A DNA stretch of 64,000 nt from Arbacia lixula. Lineage: Eukaryota > Echinodermata > Echinoidea > Arbacioida > Arbaciidae. The DNA lies in contig OZ022592.1 of NCBI GenBank assembly GCA_963669155.1, forward strand, positions 20,347,174-20,411,173, read 5' to 3'. Numbering within the stretch: the first letter of the stretch is position 1; every line of letters starts with the position of its first letter. The notes beneath the pieces are model-generated. The model worked only from the letters and a program-made list of their open reading frames with translations. It was not told where the DNA came from and made no database searches. Shown here piece after piece: positions 25,956 through 38,157 of the stretch. A program made the position numbers and the translations under genes.

Positions 25956-28900
25956 CCATTTATGTTATACATGATTTGAACATGTTGAACGAGCATAGTG
26001 AGTGCTATAGTGAGTACCATAACAAAAGTTAACCATCAATCCTCCTTGATTCTGTGATGTCATGATAGTGGAATTTGGGTATTTTTTGAGGGAAGAACAA
26101 AGTCATTTTTTCATGACAATTTTTGTTAACAAGGCGATCATATTATTTTTCCTGTTCACTGTTATAATGATGGGAACACGCTAGACAGAAATGCTATCAA
26201 ACTTGCGACATAAGAACATCTCTGGATTAGATAAAATAATAAGTCAAAGTGGCGTTCTGGATGTGACATTTTCCATTAACTATAGAGGGTCTAAAGTAAA
26301 GTATCCTGGATGTACTTTATTAATCAGACAGGGCACCATTGCATTTTGTCTTATAACGTTAATGACCTCACGATTTACCAAAAGTGATATAAAGTTCTTT
26401 GCTTCCCAAAAACAAAGCTGAGAAGAAATTTTGTCACAACCGAAACATTCAACCCAAGATGATAATTTTCAAATGAATCTCGATTTTAGATTGTTTAAGG
26501 TATCTGGCAAAAGACATTTCCCTCCTGATTTCTTTTTAAAATAAGCGAGAGCTTCGAATTCAAATAAAATATTGATGGGCATTTTTTTTTTCTGTCAACC
26601 CATGTCACATCTGAAACACAGCGTGGCATCCGAAACAACTTTCAGGACATATTGAATTCACAATGTCAAATGAAAGCGATATAGGTATCTTTATTCTACG
26701 TTTTTAGTTCATGTGACTGCAGTCATTGCGAAGATATGAGTTAACAGCAGTATTTGAATAATTCTTGTTACATAAGTACCCATTCATCAAGAACAGTGTT
26801 TCTGATAGGACGGGTTAACAACATTTTATCTCAACCATTTATGTGATAAGCAAGATAGCTTCATCGCTTTAATTAACTGCTTCTTTTAACTCTCCTTTAT
26901 TCATAGAAGATATGTAATATTATCTATGAGCACTACGGGGATATAAAATAATGTTTGGCATATATGGAAGAAAATTGTCCTCATTTGGGCATCAGCCAGA
27001 ACAGTTTGACATATACCAATTAAGAAAATAAATAATGTATTTCTCTATTCTGTTTCGTTTTACACATATCGAATGATATCCTATCAATTGATAAGCAATC
27101 AATCAAAAACAGGTAGACAGCAACATAGTTGTGAGTGTATGAGGTTATATATATTCTACACTCTGCATGGTTTTTAGAGAATGAGATGGAACGAGATAAA
27201 ATGGAAATGCGAAACCCGAAAGTAATAAATATATCTCAATAAAAATATAACGTAACTAGTCACTGGTTATTTTTATAGTTGACAGTGTGTTAACAGTAAC
27301 CAGGTAAGTGGCATTTTGCCCAAATGCTGATCCAATGTGATTTGATGGCTCATATTGTAGGATGTCCTCATACTTGATATGAATAAAGCATGTTAAGAAT
27401 GTGATAAAATGGCTTCTTAAAACTGTTAACATGTGTGTCACGTCCGAAACGTACCTTATGTGTTAATTGTTACAGCCGAAACATTGGTGTCCCCAAGAAA
27501 AATGTGTCTCAAAAGTAAATGAATCTTGTTAAAGTGTGTACCTGGATGGTACTACCATGGCATATTTTTTCACATGGTAGGATTATAGTTTCTGCCAATC
27601 TTTAAAGTGCAGAAAAAAAAATGAATGTAAAATATCTTGCTTTTCAAATTTTGAGCCAAAAAAAAAGGACTTGTGTTATTGCGCATGTTTCTAATTGTCA
27701 AAACTATGTATTATAAAGCTGTCATATAATAATGCTATGAAATAGACAACTACCGTATATACCATTTTTCAAAAGAAATCCTACTTCATCTATACCAAGC
27801 ACATCCACCAGAGTCAAACAGAGAATGATTTAGCTCTGATTTTTTTTTTTCTATGCCATATGACGTCTGTATTACATTTATATATCAATAAGGAGCCTGG
27901 AAAACTAATTTGAAATTTATTTTGTCCCGCAATTCCATCATTATATGTAAACGGAGCATACACGCAATACACACAGGTCACGTGTGTTCATGCAACTATT
28001 CTTTTGTGGCCCAATGGTAGGGACAATGGAAATCTCACCATCACGGGATCAAACCATTCCTTCTAGAGTACCGAAGCGTGACGCTGCCCGAACATATCGC
28101 CATTCTAAGCCATTCTGAGCTCTGCGGGGAAAGCAAGCAGCGGCGATCACAGCGTGGACTCCTACTGGGATTGCCCGACACCAGCCCGCAAGATGATATC
28201 GGACTGGTAAACCTCTCACTCGGGTGATTTTGTTTAGAACCAGCTGCCTGACATGTATGACGATAACACTTCAGCACTCCCTTGATAGGAAAGATTAATC
28301 AAAACACAACAAAAGCACGATAATCATTAATACTTAATCGTAACACATATTTTTCAATGTACAAAAAATATCACACAAAGATTAAGGACTTGTTACTTTG
28401 GTGCCTCAATCAATTTTCACTCTTTTGATATGAATAATTCAATGTACATATTTCAAGCATATTTGATACACACATCGATGCAGTTCATACATTGTATTTT
28501 TTAGAGTTTTGAGGAGCACCACTAAATATTGCCCTGCGTGGTCATGATAGTTAGAAGGGTTAATATCAGCAGTAGCTGTGCGTGTGGGGTAACCGTTGCA
28601 ACATTGTCAACAGAACAGTGATTTCATGCATTTTTTCCATATGAGATTCCCTTTTTTCTCAAACGTATGTTTGGAATACCAATGCAACTGAAATTAAGCT
28701 ATTTTACCTCGTGGAATTCGCGTAGTTTCTCTCAAGGGGCATCAATACAGAAAATATAATATATATTATAATAATCAAGTGAACTCAATTTGACTCAAAA
28801 GGATTTATCGACCAAGGGATTCTGATATGAGGTGGTTTGTTACAACAATCAAGGGCTCACGTCAACGGGCTCCCCTAGCCACATGTATATACACTATTCC

Positions 28901-29100
28901 AAGACCCCCCTCACCCCCCCCCCCCCCCCCCTCACCCCTTACCCAAGCCAAACTCCCCTCTTACACGGATCAAATTGTATGTGCTTTACCTGTTTATCCC
29001 TGCTTTTCTCATAATCAGTTCAAACTAAGGATAGGATGACACTATCTCTACCTATCGCGGCCGTCATTTCGCAAAAGGGTGTATCTGGGTTAAATGTGAC
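25956..29100. repeat. Mosaic repeat block D/E, copy 2
   Basis: Second copy of 20,741-23,880. Internal landmarks include GGTAGACAGCAACAT (27,113; compare 21,843) and TAGAGTACCGAAGCGTGACGC (28,063; compare 22,813). A 76-codon open frame at 26,191-26,421 resembles one in copy 3 (36,324-36,596) but is broken in copy 1, so I do not call it a gene. A poly-C run (about 28,914-28,931) lies in the distal part. Confidence 0.75.
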
Positions 29101-29819
29101 TTTAAGAACATTTTCAAGTTAAGAGGTCTTTGAGGTCAAAAAATCTTATTTAGCCAAGTACAGACTTGCGAGACTTTCTGTTTTTTTATAACAATAGGAT
29201 CTATAAGTCTCTAGTCACATGGCATTTACAATGTTAATTCTGCTTGCTTTAAATTGGTAGTTCACATGCTTTTTGTTGAAGGCTACAAAAATGTGGCATA
29301 TATCATAACGTTTTCTCCCTTTCTCCTAGATGTCAAGCAAATCCCAACAAAATTCTCCACTTTTTTTTTCTTCTTGAACCATTATCGAGGACGAATAGAG
29401 TGCATTACTTCCTTAGAATGGGAAGAAAAAATGCCTCCTCGCATGTTGACATATTTTCTAACTATGTCCATTATTTCCCCACACAAGAACTTTAATTTTT
29501 TACACCCCTCCCCCCCCCCCCCCCTGAGAGAGAAAAAAAGGTGTTAAATCACCCATATTTCAACTAAGGAATAAATAAGAGATTTCTGAATCAAAGTTAT
29601 ACAGAGTACAGTCAGTGGAAATAAGTCTTTGACAATATCTCACAAGATTCAAACTCAGTTCAGAACCAACAGAATTTAAAACTTTACTGATCCATTCAGT
29701 ATGCATTGGACCTCATGTGAAATCATTTGAAAATTATGTTTTTTTCTGCATAAAGGCTGATTTTCTAAGTAATCGTCATTCTTCTCCTATTTCTATTTCC
29801 ATAAGCATTCCTCTCCAAA
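29101..29819. other. Repeat-derived spacer
   Basis: About 29,101-29,200 matches the start of block A copy 2 (10,940-11,030). The rest is AT-rich with a poly-C run near 29,508-29,524. Nothing coding is recognised. Confidence 0.5.
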
Positions 29820-30410
29820 ACCAACTTGTCCAAACCATCTTTACGAAGAAGTGTCCCCAAAATGGTATCTGTCTAATTCTATGCTATCATATTAGTTTCT
29901 TTCCACCCGGCACTTCAGAAAACGTATTTAATGGTTAATCGAAAATTTTACTGCTCCATTTTATATGCTTTGGACCTCATATTAAAGCATTGGAAATGTA
30001 ATGTAATGATAACTGTCTAATTCTAAGCTATCATCTTAGCTTTTGTCAGGTGGCACTTTAGAAAACGACTTCAATGGTTAATCTATCAGTCCAGGGAATC
30101 GTCATCATCTCTCTTTAACCAGTCGATAATCAGTTCATATATCCTCTTCCTCGCCTCATTTGCAGACCATCACTTCGGTGCATTTCCCCAGGATACACGT
30201 AGCAGTTAACTCCTTGCATCTTGGTCTTCTTACTAATATTTCCATATCATAACATATTGCTAAGCTTTGAGAAGGGAAACTTTACCATTCTGATTCTTGT
30301 ATTGGTGTCTCTCTCACACCCAGCTTATTTCAAGATTGTGCTTCCAAGGTATTTAAAAGAGGATAGACTACCTGTCTTATAACTTGGTCCATCATGGTGC
30401 ATCTAGGACT
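29820..30410 (-). pseudogene. LINE reverse-transcriptase relic (minus strand), with internal duplication
   Basis: Two partial copies of the same relic occur: 29,820-29,940 and 30,010-30,410. Read on the minus strand, the longer one gives a KYLGSTI-like start, then CERDTNTRIRMVKF, and further on the PWTD-type end, interrupted by stops. This is the same LINE family as at 10,300 and 15,625. The element is truncated at both ends and inactive. Confidence 0.6.
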
Positions 30411-33400
30411 TTCCCACTTTAAAATCATATCTAATAACAATTTGATATGAAAACGTTTACACAACGTCATGTTCATCGGATGTGGGAATTACGAGGTGTC
30501 GTTTTTGTTAACCCCAAAATATGTCGCGCTGTGATCAGATCCCCCCCCCCCCTTATTTCCCCGGTCCTGTTGCCTTTGGGTGAGTAAGAAAGATAAACAA
30601 AATTACGACATATACACGATGCACTTTAATACATCCTCATAAGACTGGATACTCCATTGCAACCATAACCTCAATGCACTTATCTATTATACAGTTCGTA
30701 TGTTCTCTTGTTATATTTAAATTCATAAAGCATAATTAAATGTGCCCATGCATGGTCATGATAATAAATAGGGTTAATAGCAACAGTAACTTAGCTTGTA
30801 TGGTTAACAGGAACAACTTTGTCAACAGAACAGTCTATGATGTTGCCACAGCTAGTGTATTTTATAATTTTTTATACAATGGTAACATGTGCATGCAATC
30901 TTTTTTACGAGGATTTTTCTCGCCAAATTCCAGGCAATTATGAAACGCACTATTTTGAGTAGTTAGATGTTTGAGGACCTTAATGAACCCAGATAATAAT
31001 CGTGATGTACGTGGATCGGAGTTAGCAAGGTTACCATGCTTTTGGGGAAGATTGGTAAAAATGCATTTAGAAAAATTTATACATTTATTAATGACACTAA
31101 CTACTAGTCACCAAATATAAAATTATTTTATATACAAAGAAATGATTATATTTATAAATTTTCTCCTGTGAAAAATATATTGTGTTTTTACTCCTCAAAA
31201 ATAAGTAGCAAATTTGACGAACATGATAATTGTGTATTTACAATATTTGCAATTGTAGTAAAAACATCTCTGGTATTTATTGAGTTACAATTTATTGTAC
31301 TGTAGGAAGACGCATTACTATCAACTTTGTTTGAATTTCATGTCAATACATTAATGTTAGATCTAAATTTCATTTAAAATAGTATGTGCCAACCAGGTCA
31401 TTGTTGGTGTTATGACAATTGATCAAATACATGTCCCTTTAAAATATTTTTTTTTTTTTTGTAGATTTCAACCAAAATATCGTTAGGTAGGTTACCTTTA
31501 GCTTACTCTTTTGTCCATTGATCAGAAAACTCTTGCTGGTTGTCCTATTTAGTGGATTCAATTTGTTATATGTAATAAACCGTTTTCATGTATGTTTTCC
31601 ATGTGAGTGTACTTTTTTTTTTTTACCGAAACGTACCTTTAAAATATCAATACAACTGCAATGAAGCTATTTTAAAGTCCCATTCCGATACTTCCATTTT
31701 TATGTGTAGTTCAATATTTCATGGACTTCATGAAATTCGACGATTTTTTTCCGAAGAGCCCTTTCATTTAAATATATATATATTTTTTTATAGATGAAAT
31801 ACTTATCTTATCTTTAGCTGATTAAGTAAGTTGAATATGATTTTAAGGGATTTAACGACCAAGGTATACTGATATGATATGGCTTGATACATCAATGCAT
31901 GGCTCATTAACGAGCTACCCTGGCCTGTCGTCTTCCGAAAGCATCCCCTCCCAGCCCAGCCTCTCTCCCCTCTTACACAGATCAAATCTCATGTGCTACA
32001 CGTTTTACGTCTGCTTTTCTCACAATTGGTGCAAACTGGGATAGGGTGACACTATCTGTATTTATCGGCGCCTGATTGAATATGTAAACACTTCATATTG
32101 GTAGTCATCACGCAATATTTTTTTCCAAACAAACCTTCGAGATCATAAAAATGATTAAAGCCTTCTGTTCGTTTACACATGGTACACGTACCAGATTGAA
32201 CCTTATTCTTTTTACTAATATTTATATTTTTTTTTTAATATTGTACAGCTTTGGGGAGGCAAACTTTTCCATCCTAATTGTTAAATGAGTGTAACTCTCA
32301 AATCTAGCTTCTTCAAAGGATACCTGTTCTATTACTTGGTCCCTACCTTCAGAGTGCATCCAGGTCATTCCATATCTGAAATGAAATTTATTTTTAATTT
32401 GATATTACAAAGTTTACACAGCCTCATGTCTGTCAGAGTTGGGAGTCGGGGGGCTTCCATTTGGAGAGTCATTTTGTTATCCCAAAATGGAAGATATTTT
32501 CCTTTGCGAGAGGGGCGTTTTTGTTTACCCTATAAAAGCACGCCGACCCCAGTCACGTTGTCTCTGGGTGAGCGTCTTGATTATTGGCTCATTGGTTGGT
32601 AGTTTGATGCATATCGGAGCCTGTAGGGAGACGTCCTTTAAGATTTCGATGAAATGCATTTCTCTTTGAAAACTTGAAAAATAAAATAATGTGCGTCCGA
32701 GAACTCGACGACGCTATCGCACACGACACGTTGACATCAAAACGTGATCAAGCTGTACTCGTAGGGTGGTAGGCAATCTCGAGATAGACTCTCACCGTCA
32801 CTCACTATACTCGTTCTAAACTCGCGCCAAACTTGTGGGTAACTCGCAAGACAATCGCTATACTCGTAGTGAGGTTTTGGATCTCGTGCAAAACTTGCGA
32901 TGGCTTCGGAGTGGCGAGTTACTACGAGTTACTGTGAGTTGAAAAGAGTCCAACTCGAGTTCTTCATGAACATTGCGAGTGCACTACGAGTTCAAAAGAG
33001 TTGAGCTCGAATTGCACGGATTTGGTCCAATTTTTTGACCTGTTCAGACATTGTTGGACGTCTCGTGACTTTCCGACGAATGGTGGAATGCTAGCCCCAG
33101 GTACGATCAGAGTTGTGCCTAATTGTGCTGAGTCACAATACGATCTCTGCACAAGTATTATGAGTGGTCGTAAAAGGGTCGTTGGAAGGTCGTATGAGTC
33201 AATAAACTTTTGCAAGAAAGTAAATGCGCTTCTCACATCTCAACTTTGCGAAACTCACTGCTCCAACTCCGCTTAGAGGGAGACATACCGTACATAAGTG
33301 GTAAACATTGATGAAAAGGGGGAACGCGAGTGATCAATTAAGTGGTTTGATTGATCAAACTGTGCATCTATGCTTCTGACGTTAACATGTAATAACAAAA

Positions 33401-33717
33401 TTTCGTGTTTTTGTTTTCCTTGCGTTATGGAAAGAATTTATATAAGTTGATGTATTAAGATGGGGTTAAATTGATTATTATTAGAATCAGTATGGTACCA
33501 TTTTCAGGAGCATCGTTTTCCGTCAGTCAGCAAATTCGCTTTCATTTTGTGGTCTGTTTAAAAGATGACACGTCATGTAAAATGTTACAGGTAGAGTTAA
33601 GGAGAAAGTCGTAATCCTTCAAAGAAAAAAATGGAATCGTGTTAGCCATTGTTATTAACAAAGTTTACGAGTTCTTATTTGGCCCAATTTGTAATTGCCA
33701 GTAGTCGTGTTGGGGAG
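30411..33717. repeat. Mosaic repeat block F, copy 2
   Basis: Second copy of the block at about 16,080-20,080, collinear with gaps. It lacks the GACGG element present in copy 1. The part at 32,249-32,540 contains a further diverged derivative of the LINE-flanking segment (CAGCTTTGGGGAGGCAAAC), repeated again near 33,962 and 35,311. No gene is seen. Confidence 0.65.
32695..33245. repeat. CGAGT/ACTCG-rich repeat element, copy 2
   Basis: A close copy of 18,300-18,850 in the same orientation, starting CGTCCGAGAACTCGACGACG. Substitutions and small indels separate the copies, and the open frames on both strands differ in length. It is a non-coding repeat. Confidence 0.65.
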
Positions 33718-34685
33718 AAAATTGTTATACTCAAGGAGGAAGAAAAAGAGGGTAGGATAGGGTGACGCTATCTGTACCTATCAGCGCCTGGTTGAATATG
33801 TAAAGACTTCATTTTGCTAGTCATCACGCAATGCTGTTTTCCAATCAAACTTTCGAGATGCTAAACAAATGATTAGTGACTTTCGTTCTTTTACACAGAG
33901 TACACGTATCAGATTGAACCTTACTCTTCTTACTAATATTTCCATTTTTGAAGATATTGCTCAGCTTTTGGGAGGCAAACTATTCCATCATAATTGTTGA
34001 CTTATTGTATCTCTCAAATGTAGCTTCTTTAAAGGATACCTGTTCTATTGTTTGGTCCCAATGTTCAGAATGCATCCACGTCTTGCCATATCTAATATGA
34101 AATCTATTTTTAATTTGATATTACAAAGTTTACACATCATCATGTCCGTCGGAGTTGGGGGGGGGGGGGGTGCTTCCATTTGGAGAGTCATTGTGTTATC
34201 CCAAAGTAGAAAATATTTTCCCTCGCGAGCTGGCCTTTTTTGTTTGCCCTATAAAATGAAGGGCAGGGATCAAGCGCGCCGACCCTAGTCAGGTTGTCTC
34301 TGGGTGAGCGTCTTGATAAGTGGCACGTTGGATGGTAGTTTGATGAATATCGGGGCATGTAGGGAGACGTCCTTTAAGATTTGGATGAAATGCATTTTTC
34401 TTTGAAATCTTGAAAAAAAAAAAAAAGTACATCCGGGATATCAACGACGCTATCACACACGACAGGTTGACACCAAAACGTGATCAGGCTGTACTCGTAG
34501 TGTGGTCGGCAACCTCGAGATAGCCTCTCACTGGAGTGATTTTGTGGAGAACCAGTTGTCCTGGCAACATGCCCATACGGAGACACCGCTTCGGTGCTCA
34601 ATGCGAGTTCATATAGCACGCATTACTATTACAAAATATGTATAGGTAATATAATATCACACTGACAATAGCACAGGCAACAATG
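33718..34685. repeat. Near-identical direct repeat G, copy 1
   Basis: About 970 bases, starting at GATTGTTATACTC-like sequence and ending near CAGGCAACAATGA, recur almost base for base at 35,067-36,040. It includes the poly-G run near 34,156 and the poly-A run near 34,414; only homopolymer lengths and a few bases differ. The content itself is block F-type repeat. No gene is seen. Confidence 0.85.
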
Positions 34686-35066
34686 ATAGTTAGAAGGTGT
34701 AATAGCAGCAGTAGCTGTGTTTGTATAGGTAATCATAGCAACATTGTCAACAAAACAGTGATGTGACCATAGTGAATGTACTTTTGTATTTTGACATTAG
34801 GAATTATGGCATGCAGACTTGTTCACGAGGATTATTCTCTCCAAAGTCTATGCAAGTATGATACTAGCGTAGGTACTAGGCTATTAGGTACATGGACACA
34901 ACACAAACCTTTAACAACTATAGCAGTAGTAGCTGTGTTTGTAGGTTAACCATTGCAACATTGTCATCAGAGCTGTGATTCCATGTATTTTTCCATGTCA
35001 AATTACTTTTTAGTCTCAAACGTATGTTTGAAATACCAGTGAAACTGCAATTAACAGGCGATTTGA
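34686..35066. repeat. Direct repeat H, copy 1
   Basis: About 380 bases from GATAGTTAGAAGGTGTAATA to TTAACAGGCGATTTGAA recur almost identically at 37,729-38,111. It sits between the two copies of repeat G, so G and H were shuffled together recently. Confidence 0.85.
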
Positions 35067-36040
35067 AGATTGTTATACTCAAGGAGGAAGAAAAAGAGGG
35101 TAGGATAGGGTGACGCTATCTGTACCTATCAGCGCCTGGTTGAATATGTAAAGACTTCATTTTGCTAGTCATCACGCAATGCTGTTTTCCAATCAAACTT
35201 TCGAGATGCTAAACAAATGATTAGTGACTTTCGTTCTTTTACACAGAGTACACGTATCACATTGAACCTTACTCTTCTTACTAATATTTCCATTTTTGAA
35301 GATATTGCTCAGCTTTTGGGAGGCAAACTATTCTATCATAATTGTTGACTTATTGTATCTCTCAAATGTAGCTTCTTTAAAGGATACCTGTTCTATTGTT
35401 TGGTCCCAACGTTCAGAATGCATCCACGTCTTGCCATATCTAATATGAAATCTATTTTTAATTTGATATTACAAAGTTTACACATCATCATGTCCGTCGG
35501 AGTTGGGGGGGGGGGGTGCTTCCATTTGGAGAGTCATTGTGTTATCCCAAAGTAGAAAATATTTTCCCTCGCGAGCTGGCCTTTTTTGTTTGCCCTATAA
35601 AATGAAGGGCAGGGATCAAGCGCGCCGACCCTAGTCAGGTTGTCTCTGGGTGAGCGTCTTGATAAGTGGCACGTTGGATGGTAGTTTGATGAATATCGGG
35701 GCATGTAAGGAGACGTCCTTTAAGATTTGGATGAAATGCATTTTTCTTTGAAATCTTGAAAAAAAAAAAAAAAGTACATCCGGGATATCAACGACGCTAT
35801 CACACACGACAGGTTGACACCAAAAACGTGATCAGGCTGTACTCGTAGTGTGGTCGGCAACCTCGAGATAGCCTCTCACTGGAGTGATTTTGTGGAGAAC
35901 CAGTTGTCCTGGCAACATGCCCATACGGAGACACCGCTTCGGTACTCAATGCGAGTTCATATAGCACGCATTACTATTACAAAATATGTATAGGTAATAT
36001 AATATCACACTGACAATAGCACAGGCAACAATGACATTTA
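35067..36040. repeat. Near-identical direct repeat G, copy 2
   Basis: See copy 1 at 33,718-34,685, 1,349 bases upstream. Differences visible by eye are shorter or longer G and A runs, an extra A in AAAAACGTG, and a few substitutions. Such identity means very recent duplication or an assembly duplication. Confidence 0.85.
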
Positions 36041-36875
36041 AAAAAAAAAAGATACGGCTTCGCTTACCAGCAATGATGTAACTTTGAAAATGGGTATATA
36101 TATTGATTCGTGCAATTATTTTAAAAAGCCATAACCCCTTATGTTATACATGATCTGAGCATGTTAAAGGAGCATAGCGAGTGCGACCTCGGGTAGCATA
36201 ACAAAAGTAAACCATCAATCCTCATTGATTCTGTGATGTCATGATAGTGGAATTTGGGCATTTTTTGAGGGAAGAACAAAGTCATTTTTTATGACAATTT
36301 TTGTTAACATAGCAATCATATGATTGTTCCTGTTTAGTGTTATAATGATGGGAGGACGCTATATAAAAATGCTACCAAACTTGCAACATAAGAACATCTC
36401 TGGATTAGATAAAATACTAAGTCAAAGTGGCGTTCTGGATGTGACATTTTCCATTAATAGAAGGTCTAAAGTAAAGTATCCTGGTTGTACTTTATTAATC
36501 AGAAATGGCACTATTTCATTATGTCTTATAAGGTTAATGACCTCACGATTTAGCAACAGTGATATAAAGTTCTTTGCTGCCCTAAAACAAAGTTGAGAAG
36601 AAAACATGTTTCAGTGAACTTTGTTTCGTTAACTTTTTTGTCACAACTGAAACATTCAACTAAAGATGATAATTTTCAAATGAATCTCAATTGTAGATTG
36701 TTTAAGGTATCTGGCAAAAGGCATTTCCCTCCTCATTTTTCTTTAAAATAAGCGAGAGTTCCGAATTCAAATAAAACATTGGAGGGCAATTTACTTTTTG
36801 TCTGTTAATCCATGTGACATCTGAAACACAACGTGGCATCCGAAACACTTTTCAGGACATATTAAATTCACAAGA
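36041..36875. repeat. Mosaic repeat block D, copy 3 (truncated)
   Basis: It matches the first ~750 bases of blocks D1 (20,741) and D2 (25,956) and then breaks off near 36,870. A frame of 90 codons (36,324-36,596) shares its last ~75 residues with one at 26,191-26,421, including a 3-base indel. Without a domain match or splice context I do not call it a gene. Confidence 0.7.
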
Positions 36876-37728
36876 GAAATGGGTTTGTATAGTGCATTTC
36901 GAGATTTTTTTTGCCATATTCGTATGATGTATTTGCTGATACATCATTTTGCCATAGAGACCAATTCGGCACTTTTCAGGGGGGGTTTTTTGACAAAGGG
37001 GTGTATCTATACAAAAAAACCTATTACATTGCTAATGAATAGATTAAAAAAGGAGATATCTTTTATAAATATATATAATTTATATCTTTTTAAATATAAA
37101 TTGAACTCCATCATCAAATATTCATTCCATTGTTTTTTTACAGCAAATGCAAATGCCAACACCTTGAATCTGTTTATCTCGACTTTTTATCCAAACACTT
37201 GTGAGATTAACAAGAAATTAGTAACTTAATACAGTGTACATACAATATCTTTTATAGTCCAGAGTACAGTTTCCTATCCAAACTTTGCATCACCCTAATT
37301 ATAGAAAGAAAAATATATTTGATTAGGCCGGCATTTTTTTTTAGCAGACGAATATTGGGTTCTTGGGTAATGGCAGGGGTTAGAGAGGCGGAAGGAGATT
37401 GCTACGAGGTTTTTTTTTCCTTTAGCTATAATGATTGTGATAGTGGCAGCCGGTTTTATCTTTATATTTAAAGCTTAACTTTTTGCACATGTGTCCCTCC
37501 ATTATTGCTAATGAATATAGTACATATCAAAGGAAGCCATGCTACCAGCTATTCTGTTCTTGTTTGAAAGGTATTACTCCAGCACTGTTAGCAGCTTTTG
37601 AAGGAAGTCATAGGTTACATACACACATTGCAAGTGTATTTGATACACACATCGATACAGTTCATGAATTGTATTGCTTTTTTTTTTTACTTTTTAGCAG
37701 CACCACTACATATTGTAATGCGTGGTCA
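36876..37728. repeat. Block A fragment, copy 3
   Basis: From about 36,880 to 37,540 this follows the 3' part of block A copy 2 (12,965-13,700), including the AGATACATCATTTTGCCATAG word and AGCAGACGAATATTGGGTT. The last 100 bases match the GATACACACATCGATACAGTTCAT segment of blocks D/E. It is non-coding. Confidence 0.65.
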
Positions 37729-38111
37729 TGATAGTTAGAAGGTGTAATAGCAGCAGTAGCTGTTTTTGTATGGGTAACCATAGCAACATTGTCAACAAAA
37801 CAGTGATTTGACCATAGTGAATGTACTTTTGTATTTTGACATTAGGAATTATGGCATGCAGGCTTGTTCACGAGGATTATTCTCTCCAAAGTCTATGCAA
37901 GTATGATACTAGCGTAGGTACTAGGCTATTAGGTACATGGACACAACACAAACCTTTAACAACTATAGCAGTAGTAGCTGTGTTTGTAGGTTAACCATTG
38001 CAACATTGTCATCAGAGCTGTGATTCCATGTATTTTTCCATGTCAAATTACTTTTTAGTCTCAAACGTATGTTTGAAATACCAGTGAAACTGCAATTAAC
38101 AGGCGATTTGA
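37729..38111. repeat. Direct repeat H, copy 2
   Basis: Second copy of 34,686-35,066, nearly identical. Here it is followed by a GT microsatellite instead of repeat G. Confidence 0.85.
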
Positions 38112-38157
38112 AAGTGTGTGTGTGTGTGTGTGTGTGTGGGTGTGGGGGGGGGGGGTG
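38112..38157. repeat. (GT)n-(G)n microsatellite
   Basis: A GT run followed by GGGTGTGGGG and a G run. The minus-strand frame reading through it (38,253-37,963) is a low-complexity artefact. Confidence 0.95.

Noticed and set aside
32964..33236. Open frames on both strands shared with 18,570-18,842
   Set aside because: They lie in a CGAGT-rich repeat; both strands are open at once and lengths differ between copies, as expected for biased composition.
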